Assembly: GCA_023375675.1 (NCBI GenBank)
Contig: JALQBC010000001.1
Span: 372,001 to 436,000, forward strand
Source: Cytospora piceicola
Lineage: Eukaryota > Ascomycota > Sordariomycetes > Diaporthales > Cytosporaceae
Length of the DNA: 64,000 nt
Direction: 5' to 3'
The position numbers and the translations under genes were made by a program. Each line of letters starts with the position of its first letter. Position 1 is the stretch's first letter. This document shows positions 56,701 to 64,000 of this stretch, one piece after another. The notes under the pieces are model-generated. The model was not told the origin of the DNA and ran no database searches. It saw only the letters and a program-made list of their open reading frames with translations.

Positions 56701-57571
56701 CGTTTGTCGCAGAGATACGCGACTCTAGAACTGACGGATTGTGCGAATTCGCAGAAGAAGGATTCAAAAAGGTTGTGAGTGTAGTGAGTAGAAAGGTGAG
56801 AGGGTGGCATCAAGTATTGGGTGAGTGGGAGAGGTGTAAGTAGCTGCCTACAGTTGCCAGCCTGCACGAGCTGCTCCGTTTCGAGGAAGTATGTTCTTGC
56901 TTTCTGGTGAGCCAGGAAGAAGTTTGTCCAGCGGGGCCAGGAAGAATAGTTTGTCGAAGGTTGCGGCAAAGCTCGATGAAAACCCGAAAAGTGATGCCTT
57001 CGAAGTTTTGCACAATGCCAGTTCTTATTTTCCAAGCCCATTCTTCCAAATTTTCCCATCGAGGACACAATTCGCCAACAGCCCATTCACAACCCTCACC
57101 ATAAGGACACAATGGAAATTTTCAAGACTTGAATGGAAGACAATAGGAAAAAAAAAAAAGGTAGACACTTACATGTTCCAACTCGTAGTCCCTCTTTCGG
57201 CCCCGTCCAGTCATGGGGGCTGCTGCTCCGGTTCTCTCCTCGCTACCTCGAGCAGAGCTGAAGTCAGATCCGTTCTTCAAGTTGATCTTCTTTCCAGTCG
57301 CCTTGGCGGTCTTCTGGAGGCTGGCGCGAGCCTGCTGGTTGAGCTGCGATGCAAGCTCGCGGTTCTCGTCGTTCAGCTTCCGGATACGGTCCTGAGGCAC
57401 CCAATCATCCCAAGTGCTCTTCCAGCCCTTGTAATGAACCTTGTAGCGATATCCTCCCTCATCATTCTGCTCGATGTCCATGATCTTTGCCTCGTACAGC
57501 ATCTCATGGTGGAAGCAAAGGACCTTCTCGTCCTTGTTGTAAGGAGGAGCCGCTGGCTTGGAAGGCGCCAT
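53760..57571 (-). CDS. eaf3: Eaf3/MRG15-type chromodomain-MRG protein, split by 2.7 kb
   Basis: Exons by canonical reading are 57571..57173, 54444..54173, 54104..53989 and 53932..53760, totalling 319 residues, the usual Eaf3 length. Eaf3 reads methylated H3K36 and serves the NuA4 acetyltransferase and Rpd3S deacetylase complexes. Exon 1 gives the chromodomain (YNKDEKVLCFHHEMLYEAKI, YKVHYKGWKSTWDDWVPQDR) and a basic linker ending RKRDYELEH at a GTAAGT donor. Exon 2 resumes EDAFHNRPSIKLVMPDLLKA in matching phase after an AACAG acceptor. The MRG domain continues with YFDRTLGRILLYRFERLQY, TYGAEHLCRLLVSLPEL and FVRQYEDPGAEYIERA. The first intron would be 2,728 nt and contains the zinc-cluster frame at 54173-56247. 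If that intron is not spliced, chromodomain and MRG parts are made separately. Identity is secure; exon linkage is not. Confidence 0.75.
53989..56247 (-). CDS. Zn2Cys6 zinc-cluster protein in frame with the MRG domain
   Basis: From ATG 56247 the frame is open for 2.07 kb to the eaf3 splice donor at 54173. It then shares the last two eaf3 exons (54104..53989 and 53932..53760), for about 787 residues if fused. The zinc-cluster part shows no close match. It starts MDSGFTFPADLIDSNFAEKE, has a Gln/Pro/Thr-rich middle, and near residue 330 a perfect binuclear cluster: CDNC, six residues, C, five, C, two, C, six, C. Basic repeats follow (AKRARKGKG, AKRARKDSE, AKRQRSSPE, AKQQRKDP). The stretch up to the MRG border (WHILHSVVDNAVLEEEDGTF, KEEYINWMEQ) reads like real protein. 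The frame also stays open upstream of 56247 to a TGA near 56390 without an ATG. The N-terminus is therefore unsure; an upstream exon is possible. Confidence 0.55.
56248..57172. other. Spacer between the chromodomain exon and the zinc-cluster frame
   Basis: On the minus strand this is pyrimidine-rich, leader-like sequence with scattered ATGs (e.g. 56436). It probably holds a promoter and 5' UTR for the zinc-cluster gene. An acceptor-like CCAGGCCAG at ~56262 is in phase with the chromodomain exon donor, so a chromodomain/zinc-cluster splice is also conceivable. Confidence 0.4.
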
Positions 57572-57983
57572 GTTTGAAGACTTCCTGTTTTCGTAGTATG
57601 TGATGAGAGTGATGTGTAGTCTACGAAAGAAACGGTGTCCTCAAGACGGTGATTTCAAGTTAGTGGCAGTGGAAGGTGAGAGGTGGTGGGAGTAGTGAAT
57701 GGATGGAAAGGGGCTACGAGAGAGGATCTGGAGGGAAGAAGTCGGAGTCACGGGACCATGCGACTAACGAAGCGCGTGTGTCGAGGCAGGCGCGATCAAC
57801 TAACAAACGCAGCCGCAGCACATGCAGCCTTCTTTGCTCTCACCAAATCACAGTCAACTACAGTATTTCCAGAAGATTTAGATTCATGAGTGTCTGGTAT
57901 ACTGAAAATACATACACGTTGTGCTCCACATACTACACCATTTTCTCCAAACAAACGGATCTCGAAACGAACACTTGGCCAAA
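57572..57983. promoter_or_regulatory. Bidirectional promoter, eaf3 / Cnl2
   Basis: Only 412 bp separate the divergent starts of the chromodomain exon (57571, minus) and the Cnl2-type gene (57984, plus). No separate gene fits here; control elements for both must overlap. I recognise no specific site. Confidence 0.5.
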
Positions 57984-58601
57984 ATGGCTCCCACTGAGTC
58001 GACGATCCTGGCCAACTATCTTTTGGTCCCAGCACAACTGCCCACCATTATTTCATTGAAGGAGTTTACAGAACTCTTCCCTCGCTCGCAACAGTCATCA
58101 CCACAAGTCAGGAGACTCTACAGGGATCTGCAAAATCAGAGAAATGCTCTCATCGATGAGGTCTCATCCAACATTGAGACCGAGGCTAAGCGGGGCAAGG
58201 TCTTGCGGCGGGAGGTTTTGAGGGCGAAGAGGGCTGCTGAGAACCAGGAGATCGATGATGAGATTGATATTGAAAGAGCGGTAAGACCACACCCACTGGC
58301 CCGGGTATGACTTTGGGTGGCTCAGTTACTGACCGAGATATAGCTCTACGGCGCAGCTTCAGGGGCGGCAGTGGCCAAGCATAACATTAACTCGATTATC
58401 CCAGAGCTTGACAGCTCCATGGAAGAGCTTGATGCAGAGATACAGAGCTTGGAGAAGGAAGAGGCTGAGCTTCTACAGTCGATCAAGCAAACGGTGGGCA
58501 GCATGAGTGATCTTCGCTACGGTCGACTCTCCAATGGGCAGCTGGGAAAACAAGTCCTCGAGGGACTTCAGAATGTGCAAGAGACCTGCGAAACAAAATG
58601 A
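57984..58601 (+). CDS. cnl2: Cnl2/NKP2-family kinetochore protein
   Basis: Two exons, 57984..58280 and 58344..58601, give 184 residues. The 63-nt intron joins IDIERA to LYGAASGAA. The protein begins MAPTESTILANYLLVPAQLP and continues ISLKEFTELFPRSQQSSPQV. This matches the Cnl2/NKP2 family, inner-kinetochore (CCAN/Ctf19-type) proteins that stay at centromeres. The rest is helical, with a coiled coil at ~115-160 (MEELDAEIQSLEKEEAELLQ). Longer upstream frames lack family sequence, so the ATG at 57984 is chosen. It lies head to head with eaf3 and 1.8 kb from a CENP-Q-like gene. Confidence 0.82.
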
Positions 58602-58767
58602 TCTGGCGCCTAAGAGGGCATGTATTATCCTGCAGCCGGCTCTGGAGTAACGTATACAAGAAGCATGCTTCCGCTCCGACAACAAACCGACAATCGCCTC
58701 CCAAGCAGCTAAAACACCATAACACATTACGTTGTACAACCATCCAAATCATGCTGAACTTGATGCT

Positions 58768-59705
58768 TTATCGGGCATCACCGGGCTGAGCACCACGGCG
58801 AGCGCCTGCTGGGGCCTGGGCAGCAGCAGCGGGAGCCGTGCGGCGAGACCTACTCAAAATCAGTTGACTGTACGTCTGGGGGAGGGGAGCCTTCAAGAGA
58901 AACTTACATGAAAGTGCGGCTGATGAAAGAGACACCCAGCATCATAGCCCAGCTCGGCATGATGCTCAGTACCCACAGGGCGTATGCTACAGGCACAGCG
59001 AGGCCGTACTTGGCCAGCTCACCGTCGAAGGGGTGGAAGTATCCGTCCTTGAGCTTGAACTGGCTCTTGTCCTCCTTGGTCTCGTACAGCTTCACAAAGG
59101 TCTCGCTGTCGGTTGTGGACAGGTTCATGCGCTTCATGTAGATGTCGACGGGCGCAGGTGCGGGGAGCAAATCGAAGAGCCACAGGCTGCCTGCGCCAGC
59201 AGACCATGCGTTGCAGAGGATGGGCTGGTCATCGCAGTTCAGGTAGCCGACATGGGGGGCGTCGGGCAGGAGGGCGAGCTTGGCGGCGGACTGGTTGAAT
59301 GCGGCCTCGACCTTTCCACAGTGGCCTTTGGAGGAGCATAGTTAGCATCGGCGGAAATATTTGTGCAATGCAGACAGAGTAGAGCAACTTACCAAAGCAA
59401 GTCTTGTTTCCTCCAGTAATCAGAACCCACCACTCCTCTGGAGTCGTCTGCTCGGCACTGACAGGGGCGTACAGGGTCTCCTTCCAGTTGTCCACGGTCA
59501 AGACATTCAGTCTCATCTCTCCGGCCTTGGCCTCAGCAGCCCCGACAGGATCATGTTTGTTGGGACTCGGAATGTAAGACCCAAACTGCGAGCCGAACTG
59601 GTCGACATAGTTCTGGAACTGGGCCTTGTACTGCTCGAACTGTTCTCCTTGAGCCGCTGCGAGAACGGGCAGGGCCAACAGAGCTGAGGATGTTGAGAAA
59701 CGCAT
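58768..59705 (-). CDS. Conserved fungal ER membrane protein, thioredoxin-like
   Basis: Three exons, 59705..59393, 59325..58908 and 58849..58768, give 270 residues. Introns are 67 nt (59326-59392, branch GCTAAC) and 58 nt (58850-58907). A signal peptide (MRFSTSSALLALPVLAAA) is followed by WWVLITGGNKTCFGHCGKVE. Its CFGHC resembles a CxxC thiol site in a thioredoxin-like fold, with PHVGYLNCDDQPILCNAWSA behind it. A membrane segment near residue 220 (VPVAYALWVLSIMPSWAMML) and a short Arg/Ala/Pro-rich tail, probably cytosolic, end the protein. This fits a single-pass ER protein. I recognise the family only as an uncharacterised fungal one; redox activity is inferred. Confidence 0.75.
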
Positions 59706-60384
59706 CGTATGTGTATTGAACCTGAGGGAATTAACGATTATGGATGGGGGTTCTCCAAATTTCCTTGATACAGAACGACGGGAGAGAGCTAAGAGTATGA
59801 AGGCCTGCACAGAAGGGGGGAAAAAAGTCGTGAGAGGACAGATGGAGCCACAATGCTGGAGGAGTTTCAGGGTTCTAGGGCAGGAGCTACGGGCACCCGT
59901 AGGCAGGCGCCAAATCCTGGGGTCCGGCTGCCCCGGTGATGTAAACAGGCGGCAGATACGGTGAGGGGACGATAAGATAACGCCGAAGTAATAGACGGCA
60001 TGTTGGAACTACTGGGCTTCTAGCATACGGACCTGAATAAGTACCTAGGTAACTTGGAGACTTTTCAATCGCAAGATATTTGGTATCAATATTGTTCACC
60101 CACCTAAAAGATCTATGTATATAGGCTTCCCTTCCAATAGACTTAGATATTGCGTTCAAACCCTGCTGTTCCTCACCAAGACTGCCAAACTACCTTGCCG
60201 GTGAATAAGATTTGTACATCCCTGTCAATGTCAGCACGTCGACAGCGCTGCCGGGTAGCAACAAATGTGACCTGATTGGGTTTAGTCCTCCACGGCTTCC
60301 ATATATCCCCCCTTCCACATCTCTACCTTAGTGCTGCCAAACAACACCCATTGATACCCATTTTTACATTTCCATAGCCTCATA
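59706..60384. other. Divergent intergenic region
   Basis: Promoter space between the ER protein and the CENP-Q-like gene, with one TACCTAGGTA at 60041. No gene is seen. Confidence 0.5.
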
Positions 60385-62232
60385 ATGGTAAGTAAATCGT
60401 CGCAAAGCCCAAGGATATCATTGACACCCATACAGCCACCAAAAGCCTCAAATCAAAAGCGGAAACGCGGCCGACCGCCTGGCGCGTCAAGAGTCGACCA
60501 AGACGCGTCAAACAGCGAAGCTCCAGTAAACAACGACGAACCCGATGTCGAGGAACAAGCGAGACCACGGAAGCGCGGTCGTAAACCCAATGCAGAAAAC
60601 ATCAAGACAGCAGCAAGTTCTGCTCAGGATGGCCCCACACAACCGGCGAGGAGGGGACGGTCAAACAAGACAAGCCAACAAGATGCAGCAAAGGACACCG
60701 AGGGTCTGCCCGAGGGACAGGGAAAGGGCACTGGGCGAAATCCCAAGGATGTCGTGAAGAAGACTACATCTGCTTCGAAAGGCGAGGGTGAAGCGGTGCA
60801 AAGCAACGAGTCACGCGCCGAGGATGAACAGTCAGGCTCAGCACCCAGGCGAAGTGGGCGAGAACGTCGAGCGCCGGATCCGGCCACAACCTCCAGCGGT
60901 GGTCGGAAAAGTGACGAACGTAAGGGTCAGACTACATCGGTGGCAGAGAAGGCGAGGCCTAAGAAGCGAGCAGAGACTTCACCAGAAGAAGGTGCTGCCT
61001 CCAAGCCACAGAAGCAAGGGCGCGGTGCTGTATCGGGGCATACAGGGCCAAAACGTGGCCGGCCAAGGCTGGGCAACGAGGATAATGGGGAGAGAAGGGC
61101 ATTGCAACCACAGCAAGGCAACAGAGCTAAGGTACCTGGCAAGGCGTCGAAACAAGCCCAACAGTCAATCGCGACAGGCCCAGAAGGGGAAGGCTCTCAG
61201 CCAAAGCGCCGTGGTCGCCCCAAAACATCAGACGGTCCATCGCGAGCTTCCGGGAAAGATCAACCATCTGAAGCTCAGCCTCCTGTTCAGGGCCGGCCAT
61301 CTAGGCCCCGCGAAGACCAAGACGGAGCCCCTCCCAAGGCTAAACGAGAGCAAGCGCAACCGAGGCGCGTGGAATCTGTTCCTGATGAAGCAGATGGCTC
61401 AGATCCGGACGAGGAGGAGGATGAGGAGGAACCCGAATTGCCGTTTCGACACCTCAGGGAGACTACAAAGAACATACCACGAAGCACCATTTCTGAAAAG
61501 TGGAATCCACTCGACGGCCCGTCCATTACCGCTGTCGGGGCTTTCCTGGCAGACGCGCAACGTCCTGTTCTTCTCCGTCTTCAAGATACCAACCGACGGC
61601 GTGAGCATGCATCATCCGCTCTGTCGGTGGTATCTAGGCGACTGCGGTCCAAGCTAGTAAAGGGCTTCCCCTTCCCGGCGCCCACGGCTGGTGCTCTTAC
61701 TCGAGCCGGTTCGGGCAGCTACGAGGACGAGTTCAACTTTGAGCGCACTGTCGATGCCACCCAGGCCCTTGAGAACACGCTCAATCCGCTGCAGCACTCT
61801 GTCGCTTTGCTGGAGAGGGAGATCAAGAGGGAGGAGGATGCATTGGCCAAGGACTACGATTATCTCCATAAGCTGGAGGCCAATGCAAGATCTGCGGCCA
61901 AGAAATGGCGAGAGCAGGCAAAAAGGGAACATGTTCTTGCCCCGGGTGTCAAGAGAAATGGAGAGGGTGGCGGGGTTGAAGAGTCCAAGGACAGCCTGGA
62001 GCTGGTGCCAAGGTCTGAGGGTGATGCTTCGGGTGGGCTCTTCAGGGACTTAGAAGACGAGGAGCTTGTAACCATCTCGAAGCAGATAGGCAGTCACATG
62101 GAGAGCATGAAGGGCAACCTGCAGCAGATTGGCGGCGTCGTGCCTGCTATCGTCAAGGGCAAGGCCGCGCTGCAGCAAGTGTTGCTCAAGCATCTGGACG
62201 ATGAGCAGTACGAGCGTGTCTTGGTTGGATAG
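60385..62232 (+). CDS. CENP-Q/Fta7-like kinetochore protein with AT-hooks
   Basis: The frame is open from ATG 60385, but the ATG is followed directly by GTAAGT, and ATACAG ends at 60435. Removing these 48 nt leaves MPPKASNQKRKRGRPPG, a more natural start. I therefore prefer exons 60385..60387 and 60436..62232 (599 residues). Residues 1-~330 are disordered and basic, with at least five AT-hook-like cores (KRGRPPG, KRGRKP, RRGR, KRGRPR, KRRGRPK). The C-terminal half (LPFRHLRETTKNIPRSTISE, WNPLDGPSITAVGAFL, then a coiled coil at ~450-520) resembles the CENP-Q domain of the inner kinetochore (Okp1/Fta7). This would tie CCAN to AT-rich centromere DNA. Family call is moderate. Confidence 0.7.
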   Translation: MVSKSSQSPRISLTPIQPPKASNQKRKRGRPPGASRVDQDASNSEAPVNNDEPDVEEQARPRKRGRKPNAENIKTAASSAQDGPTQPARRGRSNKTSQQDAAKDTEGLPEGQGKGTGRNPKDVVKKTTSASKGEGEAVQSNESRAEDEQSGSAPRRSGRERRAPDPATTSSGGRKSDERKGQTTSVAEKARPKKRAETSPEEGAASKPQKQGRGAVSGHTGPKRGRPRLGNEDNGERRALQPQQGNRAKVPGKASKQAQQSIATGPEGEGSQPKRRGRPKTSDGPSRASGKDQPSEAQPPVQGRPSRPREDQDGAPPKAKREQAQPRRVESVPDEADGSDPDEEEDEEEPELPFRHLRETTKNIPRSTISEKWNPLDGPSITAVGAFLADAQRPVLLRLQDTNRRREHASSALSVVSRRLRSKLVKGFPFPAPTAGALTRAGSGSYEDEFNFERTVDATQALENTLNPLQHSVALLEREIKREEDALAKDYDYLHKLEANARSAAKKWREQAKREHVLAPGVKRNGEGGGVEESKDSLELVPRSEGDASGGLFRDLEDEELVTISKQIGSHMESMKGNLQQIGGVVPAIVKGKAALQQVLLKHLDDEQYERVLVG

Positions 62233-63794
62233 TGGAGGGGAGGGGACCACCCCTGACGTCTCGCACCTTGTACGATAACCAAATGTTGATGACTGTATGA
62301 GCCACCACGACGGGTATATCTCTGTGTCAGAAACTTTTTAGCCTCGTGCGTCTTGGCCAGAAACGAGTCATACTGCTGCATACTGGCCGGGTGGCTACTA
62401 GCAAGTCTTGGGTTGGTGTGATAAACTCCAGCCACTGCAGGCCAGATCTAGCGCTAACTTGGCACTGCAGGGACTATATTACTACACAGTAGTATTAATT
62501 GGGAACTATAGGAGGATTCAAGGGCCGGTCCTCGGGTCGTTCACGGAAAGGAAATATGGCGAGGTTCTGGACCAGAAGCAAGTACCATCCAGGCCGCCAT
62601 AAGGTACTCTTTGAAGGGAACGCTTTAAAGGGCACAACTTGGAAAATGGCCGAAGTCTGACCAGTTGACCGACGTAGCACCCAGCTTTGTTGATTGTGTG
62701 AGTGGAAGAGAGGACCGACCAACCAGGACGTGTTCGGCCGGATGAGCGGACGCGATGGATTCTCACGCAGCAGCACTTGAGCGTATTTGGTCGTACGACT
62801 GCAGCCTCGCGCACACACGGTGCTGATTGCGCCATACATATCTGGGTACATAGCATCCAGTTGTAATAGTTGATTAGTACATACTACATCCAGTACTAAG
62901 TATGCCCAGATTTTAAGCCTTTGCCATTGGCAATTGAGTGACGTGCCTCTTCATGGCACATAAACAATCTCACAGACGGTGAGAAACCTTGGCATGTATC
63001 ATACGTACATCCTTAAGTACCTATATGCTGCTGATGATCGACACTTCCGAGGAGAATCACCTCGTTCTACCAGTAAAAAAGGTCCCAGAATGCCACAAAA
63101 TGCCACAACAGTGTTGAACTTACCTAATACTTAAGGTGTTAGCCGGCCCACGGGGAGCTAGGTACAACCAATAACAGTAGTAACCACCTACTTATGTAGT
63201 ACCCCTCCCCAGCCCCTCCTTGCCCCTCCAAAAGGTCCCTGTTTGCACTGGCAAATGGTAAGCGGCTTCGGACCCCGACTCTTCACCCTTCCTGTGTTAA
63301 AGTGCCAGTTCTGCAAGGTAGTGTTTTCCTGACCTTCCCCCACCCTTGTCTAGCGGCTACCCTTGTGCTTCCTTCTTCCCCTCCTCCCCACCTCGTCCCC
63401 CAGCTCCAGAAAGCCAGCTCTCTCACACGGACCCACACATACTCCCGACCCGTCATCCAGTATAATTGGCTTCCTCCCTTCTTCTCCCCCCTCGACACTC
63501 GGTAACTTTTTCTTCTCCTCTCTTATATTCTTTCCTCCCTATCCCATCTTCACCATTCCACTCTTCTCTCCAAAGCATCTTTTCCTACGGGTGTGGAGAG
63601 CAAAAACGACTACGAATAGATCGTACCTGTACGTGTTTGTCCCCCTCCTCCGCTTCATCCATAAAACCCGGTTCTACCAAACAAACTCTGTTCACCACCC
63701 TAAAAATCCGGCATGCTGACTTTCAAAACAATACAACAGAGCTCAGAAGAATTATTCAATTGCTCCTGTCGAGCTATCGACAAGTTCAGTCATC
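62233..63794. other. Intergenic, upstream of met6
   Basis: Holds the CENP-Q-like 3' end and the methionine synthase promoter and leader. The last ~450 bp are pyrimidine-rich (CTCCTCCCC-type), a common feature of highly expressed fungal promoters. No gene is seen. Confidence 0.55.
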
Positions 63795-64000
63795 ATGGTT
63801 CAATCAGCCATCCTCGGTTTCCCCCGCATCGGTGTTAACCGTGACCTGAAGAAGGCTACCGAAGCTTGTGAGTCAGCCCATTGCATTGCATTGCATTGCT
63901 CAATTGCCCCACTGGGTATCCACTGGCCATAAATGCTGACTTGTAACAGACTGGGGCGGCAAGATCTCTCAGGATGAGCTCCTCGCTGAGGCCAAGAGGC
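63795..64000 (+). CDS. met6: Cobalamin-independent methionine synthase, 5' end
   Basis: Exon 1 is 63795..63867 and exon 2 starts at 63950, running off the window. The 82-nt intron has GTGAGT, a TGCTGAC branch point and AACAG, and joins KKATEA to YWGGKISQDELLAEAKR. The N-terminus MVQSAILGFPRIGVNRDLKK is that of MetE/Met6, which methylates homocysteine with 5-methyltetrahydrofolate polyglutamate in the cytosol. Only 41 residues of about 770 are visible, so the zinc site and the rest cannot be judged. Confidence 0.9.

Noticed and set aside
1..64000. tRNA, rRNA and CRISPR features
   Set aside because: I looked for B-box-like GGTTCGAnTCC on both strands and for regularly spaced direct repeats with unique spacers. 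None was convincing, and CRISPR arrays are not expected in a fungal nucleus.
1..64000. A secondary-metabolite or defence-type gene cluster
   Set aside because: The genes are mostly conserved housekeeping functions in mixed orientation; there is no backbone synthase, NLR or tailoring set.

Overview
The window is nuclear DNA of a filamentous ascomycete, most likely a Sordariomycete. The evidence is short introns (48-116 nt, GTAAGT-like donors, GCTAAC-like branch points), GC-rich coding sequence, long microsatellite-rich intergenic DNA, and a filamentous-fungal gene set. That set includes an AA11-type LPMO, divergently transcribed acl1/acl2 genes for a two-subunit ATP-citrate lyase, a GH72 glucanosyltransferase, and a Zn2Cys6 protein. 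Names come from reading the proteins by eye; no database search was run.

Left part (1-20.4 kb): the 3' end of an AA11-like LPMO gene; a large SNT1-like double-SANT corepressor gene (minus); deoxyhypusine synthase (plus); HMG-CoA lyase (minus, 2 exons); a GPI-anchored GH72 beta-1,3-glucanosyltransferase (minus, 4 exons with a 6-nt first exon).

Middle (20.4-43 kb): a kinesin with a very long coiled-coil tail (minus); EME1/MMS4-type Holliday junction nuclease subunit (plus); the KDEL receptor ERD2 (minus, 4 exons); a ubiquitin-like/WLM zinc metalloprotease (plus); a small secreted LicD-family protein (minus). About 2.6 kb of accessory DNA follows. It holds a 553-bp terminal-inverted-repeat element with TA target duplication and a very AT-rich core, then a frameshifted F-box-type pseudogene.

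Right part (43-64 kb): acl2 (minus) and acl1 (plus), head to head across a 3.7-kb intergenic region, which together make cytosolic acetyl-CoA from citrate. Next come mitochondrial ribosomal protein uL30m (plus), a decayed tandem array with a ~136-bp period, the eaf3 (MRG15) locus (minus), a Cnl2/NKP2 kinetochore gene (plus), an ER thioredoxin-like membrane protein (minus), a CENP-Q-like AT-hook protein (plus), and the first exons of cobalamin-independent methionine synthase (plus, cut by the window edge).

The most unusual locus is eaf3. The chromodomain exon and the MRG exons are present with matching splice phases and would give a canonical 319-aa Eaf3, but 2.7 kb separates them. That 2.7 kb carries a same-strand open reading frame with a perfect Zn2Cys6 cluster, and it runs in frame without a stop straight into the MRG domain. 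This is either a nested gene in an oversized intron or a zinc-cluster/MRG fusion. Other points for a second look are an open frame of 34 codons after the eaf3 stop, the 553-bp element, the ~136-bp array, and palindromic CCTAGGTA-type motifs seen in almost every long intergenic region but not noticed in coding exons.
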